The notes below the pieces were generated by a model that worked only from the letters and a program-made list of their open reading frames with translations, did no database searches and was not told the origin of the DNA. This document shows, piece after piece, positions 35,982 to 46,835 of a stretch of DNA of 64,000 nucleotides (the stretch's first letter is position 1; each line of letters opens with the position of its first letter). The stretch is from Turnera subulata (lineage: Eukaryota; Streptophyta; Magnoliopsida; Malpighiales; Passifloraceae). The stretch is taken from assembly GCA_028386065.3 (NCBI GenBank), contig JAKUCV010000191.1, positions 1 to 64,000 on the forward strand, given 5' to 3'. The position numbers and the translations under genes were made by a program.

Positions 35982-36755
35982 GGAATCTAACCCTTCTACT
36001 AGGAACATTGACAAGACCACAGGAAAGAAATAGATTTAGCAAGGGACAGTGAAACTTTAAGAATAAAGACCAAAGCAAGTTCGCTGAAGTTTTTTCTTTC
36101 ACATCTAGCCCGCATTGAATGCATCAAGCTCTAGCTAATATTAAATCAACTAAAATAAACTTCTCATAGTCCTCTTCAGACTGATCATCTAAAACAAAGT
36201 TCTCTAAACAGACATGATCAATCATATTAAACCAGGAAGAGACAAATGCAGCATAGAATAGCCAGAAATCAACATAAAATTTCTAGAAGAGGAAAGCAGT
36301 GTACGGCACATACATGGCTGCAAACTCTGCGGTTTTATTCTATGGAAGGATGTGAACCGAAGATACTATACAATATTGATTACAGAAGGATATTCTCGGC
36401 TTTTACTAACAAGTTACTACAAAGATTTAGGGAGCATCGACTATAGACGACTAGAGTCATACTATGTTGTCTGTCTTACAAGTGTTTTTTGCAGCCGGCC
36501 ATTGCATAATCCAAAACCAAGAACAGTGGTCCTCCCATTAGCGTCAAATACTTTATTATTCTGTATGATCCAATTCAACTTTCCTATGAAGACAATTTTT
36601 TTATAAAGACATTAATCATCTAGTGCATAAGGCAAACGAACCTCAATAATAACGGCAGTTGTGACAATTAATGACAATTATTAGTGGTAAATTGACGTTA
36701 GTGGTAAACTATCAACCCGGAAAAAAGAAATGTTTAAATAAAGTTGAACAAAACT
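35982..36755. other. 5' flank of the SPARK kinase, divergent from DSS1
   Basis: No gene seen. The SPARK kinase and DSS1 are transcribed away from each other across about 980 bp. Confidence 0.5.
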
Positions 36756-36945
36756 GGCCCAAGGTTACTTAATTATGGGCTTCAAAATTTTCAGCCCATA
36801 ATTAGAATCTTACCACTAAAACCGCCTGGCCGGGTCCGGCTGTAGGCCCATTTTGATTAGCAATATATAAATAGCAGATCCAATCTCGCGGCTCGGGCAA
36901 AATTTGGGGGAAATTATCCGATTGATTGTCAATTGTTAGGGTTTT
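36756..36945 (+). promoter_or_regulatory. DSS1 promoter: four site II words, TATA box and telo-box
   Basis: Site II words (TGGGCC/T or complement) lie at 36756-36761, 36776-36781, 36793-36798 and 36845-36850. TATATAAA lies at 36864-36871. A telo-box on the minus strand (TTAGGGTTTT, 36936-36945) sits in the leader, about 20 bp before the ATG at 36963. Site II plus telo-box is the known combination of plant proteasome, ribosomal and other housekeeping promoters, bound by TCP-type factors. Confidence 0.65.
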
Positions 36946-36962
36946 GTGGAAAAGTAGCAGTA

Positions 36963-37352
36963 ATGGAGAAGGACCCAAAGGCAGCGTCGGAGAATCCAAT
37001 CATGGACTTGCTCGACGACGACGACGAGTTCGAAGAATTCGACATCAATAAAGGTAATATATTGATGTTAGGGTTCAAATACACTACATTCTTCTTCTTT
37101 TTTTGTGTTTCTTGTTCGATACTCCAAAAGCAGATTCATATTCTGGTTTTTCTGGTGCTTTAATCACTTACGGGACTGTAAAGTTTTAAGCTTTGTCTTT
37201 GTGTGTTTTGATATGTTGTAGAGTGGGTTGACAAGGGAGAAGACAAGGAAGTGGGGAAGCAATGGGAGGATGATTGGGATGATGATGATGCCACTGATGA
37301 TTTTTCTCTGCAGCTGAGGAAGGAGCTCGAAAATGCATCTGAGGAAAGCTAA
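36963..37352 (+). CDS. DSS1: DSS1/SEM1, small acidic 26S proteasome subunit, two exons
   Basis: Exons 36963-37053 and 37222-37352, one GT-AG intron, give 73 residues. The two acidic/Trp blocks of DSS1 are both present: LLDDDDEFEEFDINKEWVDK and QWEDDWDDDDATDDFSLQLR. A short helical end (KELENASEES) follows. DSS1 (Rpn15/SEM1) is an intrinsically disordered lid subunit of the 26S proteasome. It also binds BRCA2 and TREX-2-type complexes, so it links protein turnover, DNA repair and mRNA export. Length and the 30/43-codon exon split match plant homologues. The 3' UTR contains the left breakpoint of the UGT tandem duplication near 37484. Confidence 0.95.
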
Positions 37353-38222
37353 GTTTCATTTTGCTCTGCAATGGGAAGATTGTGGATTTGATGGTTGTGA
37401 ATTAGTGCTTCAAATGCACGTTTCTGTGTCATTTGGAGCTTGAAAACATATATTATGTTAAAATGAAGTCTTGCCAAGTTTAAATCTTCAATGAAAGTGA
37501 GTTTTCGCCATTTCAGTTGCTCTTAGTGATTGTTTATGCATCCTGCAATTTTTACTTGTTTCTTACTGATGATGGTTGAACTCATATCTGTCATTCATCC
37601 CCTCAACTCATACTTAACTGACTTTGGTCTATAATTCTTAGTCTCAAAATCATTTGTCTAGTCTAATATCACCTTCGGTAATATGGAACTGAGTTTAGTC
37701 TATAATGGTTAATTAGTAGTCTCTAAATCATCATCTAGCTCCAGAATCACATATCATTCACAGCTCGTGGCAGCCAAATGGACTGATTACAGCCTGCAGG
37801 AAAAAGAAAAAGCGAAAAAAGAAAAAAAGGAAAGAAGAGTCCGCTATTAGATTGGGAGGGAATTGTGTTTACATGTGCGCTGTATGCCCTGTCATTTAAC
37901 ATCAATGACCAAAGAAACGTAAATGATAAAAGAAAAAGAAATTACAGCAATACTTCAAATGGACATGAAGAGCTGGACAAAATGTCAATCCCATGATTTC
38001 TGTACCATTTCAACAATCTAGTTGTAAACTAGCTGTGTCTTAGTCTCTTAGATCGAAAGCTCTATGCATTTAATGGATGACTCATAAATACAACGAACCG
38101 GCAAAACAATTACTGCAACAACATCATCACCAAATAAAAAATAAGACACAATCAACTAAATCATCCAAATTGAAAAGACGACACAATCATTGTGCTTTCC
38201 AGTTCCTTCTTGATTTTAGCTT
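37353..38222. other. Convergent spacer between DSS1 and the first UGT
   Basis: DSS1 3' UTR and UGT 3' UTR. From about 37484 to the UGT stop this sequence is duplicated at about 40193-41104 (shared words ATCTTCAATGAAAGTGAG, CATCCTGCAATTT, GATTGGGAGGGAATTGTG, TGTGCGCTGTATGCCCTG). Confidence 0.75.
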
Positions 38223-39626
38223 TCACATCTTGCTACCGCATATCTCCCCAACCATGTTGTCCAATGCGCGCCAGGAAGATCCAGTCTCCTTCTCTATAGC
38301 TTTCTTGGCCATCTGTGCATAGTACTTCACATTTTTCCTGACCATCTTCCCCAACTCTCCTTCCATCAATTCTTTCACCATCTTCCTCAGCCCTTCCCAT
38401 CTCACGAATCCTGTCACTGACCCATTACACGTCTCTACCCTTAGTCCTATCTTGATCTCTTCAACTATCATTCTTGTATTCAAATGCTGTTCAGCCATCA
38501 TAGGCCAGCAAAGGATTGGCACTCCTGCAGATACGCTTTCCAATACCGAGTTCCATCCGCAATGGCTTAAGAATCCTTGAATGCTTGGGTGCATCAGAAT
38601 CTCCCTTTGGTTCACCCACTCCCTCACTACAATCCCTCTTTCCTTCACTCTCTCTTCAAACTCATCTCCCAATTCTGATTCTTTTGCTCTTGTTACCCAC
38701 AAGAAATTAACCTCAGACTTCTCCAACCCAATTGTTATTTCATGAAGCTGTTCTGGTCTGATTTCTGCCTGAGACCCAAAAGCCACATACAAGACGGGTC
38801 TTCCTTGCTCTAGCTTTTGATCTAGCCACTGAATACAAGTTGGTTTCTTGTGTGGTGCATGCTCAACCGTTAGAGGTTCAACCAGGCACAAGGGTCCAAC
38901 AAACCAGCTACCGTTGCCATTCTCCATTTTCCAATAATCAGCAAAAGTGGGCTCGAGCTCATAGAAACCATCAAAGATCATACCGTAACTATTTGATGTT
39001 GCTATGCGGCATGCCGTAACAAACTCAGGAAGAGAGCCTTTTGGTTCAGGGACTCTGAAATTTGGCCCGAAGTCATTTCTGGTTACCTTAATCCACGGGA
39101 ACTGAGGCACTGTAATTAACTGATCATCTGATTCTGGCCCAAAAAGAAGCCTACTCGCACCCACTGCTATAGTCAGTGACAAAGAATAAGCGTTCATACC
39201 ATAAAACACCAACCTTGGGAATCCGAACTTGTTGGCGGACTCAAGAGTCCACCACAGGAACCCATCAGATACCAGGAAGTTGACCCGTGGAAGCATCTCG
39301 AGAGCTTTCTCAAAGTCTGCCTGCATGTGCTTGGTGGCTAAGGCAAATTGAGGAAACAATGACATGGAAGGGAGCTTATCTGTGCTTTCTACTTCAGGAG
39401 GGATCTCAGGGATGTTTTTGGGGAAGGGTATATCAATTATAGACGCGGTGGTGTTGGCAAGAGACTTGGCAATGAAAGAGCGGTTTGCAGGAGTTGTGAA
39501 GAAGGTGATGGAGATGCCACGGCGGAGGAGAAGATGGGCTAGGCGAAGGGATGGAATGATGTGGCCTTTTGACATGAAAGGGAACAAGACTGCATGGTAC
39601 TGTGAATCACAAGACTTTGCATCCAT
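38223..39626 (-). CDS. UGT90A: UDP-glycosyltransferase, UGT90A-like (copy 1, intact)
   Basis: Intronless, 467 residues, normal for family 1 plant UGTs. The acceptor-side catalytic His is His22 in FPFMSKGHIIPSLRLAHLL, and SDGFLWWTLESANKFGFPRL follows as in Arabidopsis UGT90A1. The C-terminal PSPG box, from WVNQREILMHPSIQGFL through SHCGWNSVLESVSAGVPILC to WPMMAEQHLN, carries the His-Cys-Gly-Trp core and the terminal Glu-Gln. The enzyme should transfer a sugar from a UDP-sugar, usually UDP-glucose, to a small hydroxylated acceptor in the cytosol; the acceptor is unknown. The duplicate at 41105-42496 is close throughout. Note Cys in PILCWPMM where copy 2 and UGT90A1 have Ala (LAWPMM). A shared TATA box lies about 115 bp upstream. 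Confidence 0.93.
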   Translation of the reverse strand: MDAKSCDSQYHAVLFPFMSKGHIIPSLRLAHLLLRRGISITFFTTPANRSFIAKSLANTTASIIDIPFPKNIPEIPPEVESTDKLPSMSLFPQFALATKHMQADFEKALEMLPRVNFLVSDGFLWWTLESANKFGFPRLVFYGMNAYSLSLTIAVGASRLLFGPESDDQLITVPQFPWIKVTRNDFGPNFRVPEPKGSLPEFVTACRIATSNSYGMIFDGFYELEPTFADYWKMENGNGSWFVGPLCLVEPLTVEHAPHKKPTCIQWLDQKLEQGRPVLYVAFGSQAEIRPEQLHEITIGLEKSEVNFLWVTRAKESELGDEFEERVKERGIVVREWVNQREILMHPSIQGFLSHCGWNSVLESVSAGVPILCWPMMAEQHLNTRMIVEEIKIGLRVETCNGSVTGFVRWEGLRKMVKELMEGELGKMVRKNVKYYAQMAKKAIEKETGSSWRALDNMVGEICGSKM

Positions 39627-39738
39627 TCCTTCGCTGCCTTCTTTCCTTTTTCACTCCCACACACAATTAATGAGAAGTTTTGTCTATGGATTTCAAAGGA
39701 GCTAGCTAACTTGGATTGGAGTACTTGATTGAAAGTCA

Positions 39739-39744
39739 TTTATA
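39739..39744 (-). promoter_or_regulatory. TATA box of UGT copy 1
   Basis: TATAAA on the minus strand within TGCATCTATAAATGAC. The same context precedes copy 2, and a close version precedes copy 3, so the core promoter was duplicated with the genes. Confidence 0.7.
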
Positions 39745-41104
39745 GATGCATTTTCCAGCGTTAACCATTTTCATTCTGAAATACTTCTAAAACTTCTCTA
39801 TAAAAAAATTTTGTGCCAGACTTTTGAAGAATCTTTCTATAAAAGACATGAATGATCATTGACAAATGAAGCGAGATACCCGGTCTGTACAATTTTTAAT
39901 ACATAGCCATCAATTCCAAATAAAAAACCACATGTGCCTGACGAGATACTTGAAGAAACGAAAAAACATCTTTGGTAGCTCAATGGACACTTGCAAGTGA
40001 TTCTGTCATATTTGGGTAGAGGCAAACAATTAAAAACCTAAAATTGTCTGCCACTACTCTTGGTTAAGATATTTATGATGCCATTATTTGCTAACAATTT
40101 GAGATATAAGAGACCCACCGGATACGTTGCATGTGAATCTGTCTCACAGATATGTGCATATGTGTGGGTTAAATATCATAATATGTCTCACAATCTTCAA
40201 TGAAAGTGAGTTTTCGCTTTCCAATTGTTCTTGGTGATTGTTCATCCATCCTGCAATTTACCTGTTTCTTACCGATGACGGTTGAATTAATCTCGTAAAC
40301 AAATACGTAACTGAGTTTAGTCTATAATTCTTAGTCTCAAAATCATCGCCTACTGTCTTCTTCATATCTATCATTGATATGTAACTGATTTTAATTGTAT
40401 GATGATTAATTCATAGTCTCCAAATCATCATTTAGATTACTGAGTTTAGTCTATAATTCTTAGTCTCAAAATCTTTGCCTACTGTCTTCTTCATATCTAT
40501 CATTGATATGTAACTGATTTTAAGTCTATCATTGATATGTAACTGATTAATTCATAGTCTCTAAATCATCATTTAGATTACAGCCCTGGATTGGAAGACA
40601 AATCGACTGACTACAGCCCGCAGAAAAAAGGAAAAAGAAAAAGAAGAGTACGTACGCTATCAGATTGGGAGGGAATTGTGTCATACATGTGCGCTGTATG
40701 CCCTGACCTATGACATGAACATAAATGATACAAATCTACCAAAAACAAGGTAAATGATAAGAAAGAAAAAATTTGGGCCAAAAGAAATGGTAACAGCAAT
40801 GCGTGCTATATCTGAATGTTGCAAATCTACAAGAAGAGGAGGGGAAAATGCCAATCCGATCCCATGATATCTACCATTTCAACAATCTAGCTGTGTCTTC
40901 GGATCGAATATGCTCTATACATTGAAACGGATGATTCATCAATACACAATGTCTTAAGAAGTAAAGGCAAGACAATTACTGCAACAACATCATCAGACAT
41001 CATCCAAACTGAAAATAAGACAGTTATTTGTATCTCCAGCTACTTATTAATTTTAGCTTTCACATCTAGCAACTGCAGCCACCAGCAGCTTCTTAGTTTA
41101 GCTT
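39745..41104. other. UGT copy 1 upstream region and UGT copy 2 downstream region
   Basis: From about 40193 rightwards this repeats the 37484-38222 spacer, marking the tandem duplication. It contains the internal tandem repeat at 40309-40579. No other gene is seen. Confidence 0.7.
40309..40579. repeat. Local tandem repeat, two units of about 130-140 bp
   Basis: Unit 1 at 40309-40438 and unit 2 at 40439-40579 both run from ACTGAGTTTAGTCTATAATT through TTAGTCTCAAAATC, TACTGTCTTCTTCATATCTA and TCATTGATATGTAACTGATT to AAATCATCATTTAGATTA. Unit 2 contains an extra internal copy of TCTATCATTGATATGTAACT. A single diverged unit is present downstream of UGT copy 1 (about 37615-37745), so the repeat grew after the gene duplication. 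Confidence 0.85.
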
Positions 41105-42496
41105 TCACATCTTGCTACTGCAAATCTCCCCGACCAAGATGTCCAATGCCTGCCAAGAAGATCCACCCTCCTCCATAGCATTCTTTGCCATCTGTGCATA
41201 GTCCTCCACATTTTTCCTGACCATCTTTCCCAACTCTCCTTCCGTCAATTCTTTCACCGTCTTCCTCAACCCTTCCCATTTCACAAATCCTCTCACCGAC
41301 CCATTACACGTCTCTACCCTTAGCCCTATCTTGATCTCTTCAACTATCATTCTTGTATTCAAAGGCTGTTCAGCCATCATGGGCCAGGCAAGGATTGGCA
41401 CTCCTGCGCATATGCTTTCCAAGACCGAGTTCCATCCACAATGGCTTAAGAATCCTTGGTGCATCAGAATCTCCCTTTGGTTCACCCACTCCCTCACTAC
41501 AACCCCTCTTTCCTTCACTCTCTCTTCAAACTCATCTCCCAGTTCTGATTCTTTTGCTCTTGTTACCCACAAGAAATTAACCTCAGACTTCTCCAACCCA
41601 ATTGTTATTTCATGAAGCTGTTCCGGTGTGATTTCTGCCTGAGACCCAAAAGCGACATACAAGACTGGGCTTCCTTGCTCTAGCTTTTGATCTAGCCACT
41701 GAATACAAGTTGGTTTCTTGTGTGGTGCATGCTCAACCGTCAGAGGTTCAACCAGGCACAAGGGTCCAACAAACCAGCTCCCGTTGCCATTCTCCATTTT
41801 CCAATAATCAGCAAAAGTGGGCTCGAGCTCGTAGAAACCATCAAAGATCACACCGTAACTATCTGATGCTGCTATGATGCATCCCGTAACAAACTCAGAA
41901 AGAGAGCCTTTTGGTTCAGGGACTCTGAAAGTTGGCCCGAAGTCATTTCTGGTTACCTTAATCAACGGGAACTGAGGCACCGTAATTAAGTCATCATCTG
42001 ATTCTGGCCCAAAAAGAAGCCTACCCGCACCCACTGCTATAGTCAGTGACAAAGAATAAGCGTTCATACCATAATACACCAACCTTGGGAATCCAAGCTT
42101 ATTGGCGGACTCGAGAGTCCACCACAGGAACCCATCCGATACCATGAAGTTGACCCGTGGAAGAACCTCGAGAGCTCTCTCAAAGTCGGGTTGCATGTGC
42201 TTGGTGGCCAAGGCAAACTGAGGAAACAACGACATGGAAGGGAGCTTATCTGTGCTTTCTACTTCAGGAGGGATTTCAGTGACGTTTTTAGGGAAGGGTA
42301 TGTCAACTATAGATGCGGTGGTGTTGGCAAGAAACTTGGCAATGAAAGGGCGGTTTGCCAGAGTGGTGAAGAAGGTTACAGCGATGCCACGGCGGAGGAG
42401 AAGATGAGCTAGGCGAAGGAGTGGAATGGTGTGCCCCTTTGACATGAAAGGGAACAAGACTGCATGATACTGTGAACCACGAGACTTTGCATCCAT
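41105..42496 (-). CDS. UGT90A: UDP-glycosyltransferase, UGT90A-like (copy 2, PSPG deletion)
   Basis: Intronless, 463 residues, in frame throughout and very similar to copy 1, including His22 in MSKGHTIPLLRLAHLL. Compared with copy 1 it has lost nine bases in the PSPG box (near 41457-41460): ILMHPSIQGFLSHCGW has become ILMHQGFLSHCGW. The rest of the box (HCGWNSVLESICAGVPILAW, MMAEQPLN) is intact. The missing residues lie just before the glycine-rich turn that faces the UDP-sugar, so activity may be lowered or lost; this is inference. The gene retains its own TATA box and has no stop or frameshift, so it could still be under selection or have become non-functional only recently. Confidence 0.9.
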   Translation of the reverse strand: MDAKSRGSQYHAVLFPFMSKGHTIPLLRLAHLLLRRGIAVTFFTTLANRPFIAKFLANTTASIVDIPFPKNVTEIPPEVESTDKLPSMSLFPQFALATKHMQPDFERALEVLPRVNFMVSDGFLWWTLESANKLGFPRLVYYGMNAYSLSLTIAVGAGRLLFGPESDDDLITVPQFPLIKVTRNDFGPTFRVPEPKGSLSEFVTGCIIAASDSYGVIFDGFYELEPTFADYWKMENGNGSWFVGPLCLVEPLTVEHAPHKKPTCIQWLDQKLEQGSPVLYVAFGSQAEITPEQLHEITIGLEKSEVNFLWVTRAKESELGDEFEERVKERGVVVREWVNQREILMHQGFLSHCGWNSVLESICAGVPILAWPMMAEQPLNTRMIVEEIKIGLRVETCNGSVRGFVKWEGLRKTVKELTEGELGKMVRKNVEDYAQMAKNAMEEGGSSWQALDILVGEICSSKM

Positions 42497-42608
42497 TCCT
42501 TCGCTCTAGAGTACTTCTGGTACACACAAATTAAAGTGAAGTTGTGTCTATCGATTCCAAAGGAGCTAGCTAACTTGGATTGGACTTTGGAGTACTTGTT
42601 GAACGTCA

Positions 42609-42614
42609 TTTATA
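42609..42614 (-). promoter_or_regulatory. TATA box of UGT copy 2
   Basis: TATAAA on the minus strand in the same context as copy 1 (TGCATCTATAAATGACG), about 113 bp upstream of the ATG. Confidence 0.7.
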
Positions 42615-42903
42615 GATGCAATTTTTCAACTTTTGACATTTTCATTTGAAATACTTATAAAACTTTTCTATTAAAAACTTTTTAGGGTTATAAAATATTA
42701 TGTTCTAGCTAGATGAATGATCGTTTGACAATGAAGAAGCAAAATAATCACCAAAAAACCATATATTGTGTACAAATATTTAATACATATCCATCTAATC
42801 CAAATTTTTTTAAAAAAACACACGCGTGACAGATAATTAATTAATTAAAACGCTGAAATAATATGGCTTGATAGTACTACCTAATTAACACTTGGTTGAA
42901 AAT

Positions 42904-43153
42904 TGTGAGAATTCTAACTAGATATGTGTTTTGTGAGAAATCTTGGTACACCAACTGTGTAGCCAAAGGCTGTATTTAATAGTGATTTGCAGTGAGTTAC
43001 ATTGTGTAGTAGTACAGAGATACAAGGACTCCAAGACAGCATGGAGTGTAACCTGATAAGCATGGTTTACTAGATATGAGTTACACAATATAGATTGACC
43101 TAGAATACATGATAAGGATTAGGATGCATGATGAGAATTATCTACTGCTAACA
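42904..43153 (-). repeat. 3' LTR of the copia element
   Basis: Read on the minus strand, TGTTAGCAGT starts at 43153 right after the polypurine tract, and a TATA-like ATTAAATACAG lies inside. The far end is set at ...TTCTCACA (42904) only because it gives a terminal CA. No second LTR exists in the window to confirm it. Confidence 0.45.
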
Positions 43154-46100
43154 CTCCCCCGCAAACTGAACCGGGTGCAGAACAGAGGTTCAGTTTGGTT
43201 CGTAACTGCTGGAATCGTTGCATGGGCAGTGGTTTTGTAAGAATATCTGCTAACTGGGCATCTCCACAAACAAATTGGACAGTGAGCTTCTTGGTCGCAA
43301 CTTGTTCCCGAACGAAGTGATAATCTAGCGCCACATGCTTGGTTCGGGTGTGCTGGATAGGATTGTGACAAAGATAGGTTGCACCAATGTTATCACACCA
43401 AACTGTGGGTGTTGAATGTTTAATGCCAAGCTCTCCTAACAAGGACTGTATCCATTGGATCTCTGCCGAGCCATCAGCTACAGCTTTGTACTCTGCTTCG
43501 GTTGAAGACCGAGCAACAGTACGCTGCTTCCGCGAAGACCAAGATACAAGGTTTCTGCCAAGATACACTAGGTACCCTCCAGTAGACCTGCCATCATCGA
43601 CACTGCCGCCCCAGTCTGCATCCGTATAAGCCTGTAAGCTGGTGTTGTGTCCCCGATACAGCTGAAGGCCATAATCAATTGTTTGCTTTAGGTACCGAAG
43701 AATACGCTTCACAGCTTGATAGTGGTTATCAGTGGGAGCTTGCATGAACTGACTAACTTTGTTGACCGAATACATGATATCTGGTCGCGTGAGGCTGAGA
43801 TATTGCAAGGACCCGACTAATTGTCGATACAAGGTTTGGTCTGAGAACAGATGTCCCCCACTCTTCGTTAGTTTCATGCTTGTGGAAGCCGGAGTGTGCA
43901 CTGCTTTACAATCTTTCATCCCAGCTTTACAAAGAAGCTCTGTGATGTACTTCTTTTGAGTGAGCAGCATGCCCGCCTCATTCTTGGTGAACTCTACGCC
44001 CAGAAAATAACCGATCGAGCCAAGGTCTCGAATCGAAAATTCTGCTCCCAGTCGATGCACCAGGTCATTCAAAAATGTTGTATGATTGCCTGTTACTAAA
44101 ATGTCATCAACATAGATTAGTACATAAGCAACAATATTCTTCTGCCGGTAAATCATTAAGGAGGAGTCTGATTTGGAAATATGAAAGCCAAGAGAGATTA
44201 AAAAATCACTGAGACGCCTATACCAGGCTCTCGGCGCCTGCTTTAAACCATACAAAGACTTCTGCAACCGACACACATGAGTCGGTTTGTCAGGTGCTTG
44301 AAATCCTTGAGGCTGTGTCATGTAAACTTCTTCTTCAAGAGTGCCATGGAGAAAGGCATTCCTGATGTCAAGCTGACGAAGCCTCCAGTTGCATGATACA
44401 GCATGACTAAGCACGGTTCGAATTGTAGTCGGCTTCACAACGGGACTGAATATTTCTGTGTAATCGATGCCCTTCCTCTGATGAAACCCCTTAGCAACAA
44501 GTCTCGCCTTATACCTTTCCACAGTACCATCAGCCTTCTTTTTGATCCTATATACCCATTTATTTCCGACCAAATTCATATTCCCACGATAAGGAACTAG
44601 TGACCATGTATGATTCCGTAAGAGTGCATTTATCTCCTCTTGCATGGCAGTGCGCCAAACGCTATGTTTATTTGCCTCCGTGAAACAGGTTGGTTCAGTG
44701 GTTGGGGCGTCGGTTTTCAAGAGAGAATAATTAGAGGAAGAGTATTTCTGTGGTGGCTTTGGGTTCGGTCGAAGAGTCATTCTAGTTGGTGGGAGTGGAG
44801 GTGGTGGTGTAGGACTTTGATTGTGTGTGGGAGAGGCACGCTGAGCGAGGGGAGCAGGTGAGAAGAAGTCTAGTTGGCGAGGACTAAGATGTGGTGGACT
44901 AGACACAGAAGGATGCTGAGTAGATAACGGCGTAGGTGTGGATGAGGATGAGGTAGTGGGTGTAGAGTTGGACACTGGTTGGGCTTGTGGTGTTGTTGAT
45001 AGGGCTGGTTCTAATGTTGGGTTCGTAGTTGTGGTCACGTTTCCATGTTCTGGGAAGAAGATATACAATGGCACAGACACCCACTTGGAATTGGAAGAAG
45101 GTGGAAGTAGTTCTGGTTTCGAGTGCACAAAGGGAAACACTTCTTCAAAAAACTTGACATGACGAGCAATATAAATACGTTGAGTGGAATGATCTAGACA
45201 CCTATACCCTTTGTGGAGAGGACTATATCCTAGGAAAATGCATGGTGATGTTCTGAAGTCAAATTTATGCTTGTTATATGGTCTTAAATTAGGGTAACAA
45301 AGGCACCCAAAAACTCGTAGAAAACTGTAATCAGGTTCACGTGAAAAAAGGACTTCGTAAGGAGACCGATGTTGTAAAACTTTGGTGGGTAGACGATTGA
45401 TTAGGAAAACAGCTGTTTCCATGGCAAAATGCCAATATTTTGTTGGCACTTTAGCCGTGGCCATCAAGGTGAGACTAGTTTCGACTATGTGCCGGTGTCG
45501 GCGTTCGATTGAGCCTTGTTGCTCGTGTGTGTGTGGACATTGCACCCTATGGGTAATACCACATTCTTGAAACCATTGATGTAAGGGACGGTATTCCCCT
45601 CCCCAATCGCTTTGGACACTAATGATTTTAGTTCCAAAAAAGCGCTCGACTTGAGCTTGGAATTTGCGAAAAATTGAATAAACCTCTGATTTCTTTTTAA
45701 TGCAGTAAATCCATAAGTATTTGCTGAAATCATCCATGAATATGACATAAAACCGAGACCCATCGATACTTGAGGACGGGGCAGGACCCCAAACATCCGT
45801 AAAAATCAACTCCAAAGGTTTTATTGAATGAGTTTGAGACAAAGATAAATGACCCTTAGCAAGTTTACCGAAAGGACACGAAAGACAGTTATTAGAACCA
45901 GAAACTGACGTAACAGGAATGTGAAAACGAGAAAAGACTTTCTTTTGAACTTGATGATGTGGATGTCCAAGTCGCCGGTGCCAAATCGCCTCTTCAACCC
46001 GAGAAACTGAAAACGCGTGGCATCTATCAACGGAAGGACATGAGTTGAAGGTGTAAAGGCCCTGATCACTCCGGCCGGTAAGGAGGGTTTTGTGGCTGGC

Positions 46101-46685
46101 TCGGTCCTTTACAAGAAAGTAGTCAGGGTGAAATTCAAAAAATACGGCATTATCTTTTGCAAATTGCTGAACAAAAAGAAGCGATTTTGTGATATGAGGA
46201 ACATGAAGGATATTGTTAACATGTAAAGGACGAGTTGGTGTTGAAAGAGAAGAGTTACCTACACCCGCGATGGACAGTTCTTGTCCATTACCAACCTGAA
46301 CCATATCTTGGCCGGGATAATCACTGTATTGGTGGAGATGATGCTGGTCCGGAGTGACATGATGACTAGCTCCCGTATCAGGGAACCATTGATCTGGAGA
46401 ATAAGGGGCATAAGGCTGAGAGACAGTGTTGACAGTCGCTGTGGAATTACGCTGATAGCAATTTTGGGCAACATGACCCCATTTGTTACAAAACTGACAC
46501 CTGGGTCGATTAGAATCTTGAGGACGATTGGAACGGTTGTCATAGTATTGATTGTAATAACCGCGGCCACCACGTCCTCCCCTGCCACGGCGTCCTCGTC
46601 CACCACGAAAGGTTTGAGGAAAAGCTTGTTTTTGAGCAACATGAGCCGAGGGTGCAGGCTCGGGCTGATCTTGATGATGTTGCAA
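43119..46685 (-). mobile_element. Ty1/copia retrotransposon, 5'-truncated, long intact Pol frame
   Basis: One open frame of about 1,188 codons with no internal stop. Domains in order: a Gly/Arg-rich end of Gag with a CCHC zinc knuckle (Cys63, Cys66, His71, Cys76 in CQFCNKWGHVAQNC); aspartic protease WFPDTGASHHV; integrase zinc-binding part (HRRLGHPHHQ ... CLSCPFGK) and core (QSDWGGEYRPL, HEQQGSIERRHRHIVE); reverse transcriptase with LIYVDDILVTG; and RNase H ([17 protein letters not shown]). A polypurine GCGGGGGAG (43154-43162) precedes the LTR. About 300 residues of Gag and the 5' LTR are missing: just upstream of 46685 the frame has three consecutive stops, and the sequence changes into unrelated DNA and a LINE. 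Its order (PR-IN-RT-RH) proves the copia type. It is dead as an autonomous element unless complemented. Confidence 0.93.
43154..43162 (-). other. Polypurine tract of the copia element
   Basis: GCGGGGGAG on the minus strand directly before TGTTAGCAG, where plus-strand DNA synthesis would be primed. Confidence 0.7.
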
Positions 46686-46835
46686 TTATCATCATCTGAC
46701 CTTGATGCCGACTGTCGAGTCTTGCTAATGCTCGACCCACGCAAATTGTCAGGTTTACTGCGTTTCTTAATTGCACATGAAAAAAACTGTGCAAATTTTA
46801 GGCTTCTATTCATAGAAGCAAACCCGTAAAGATGT

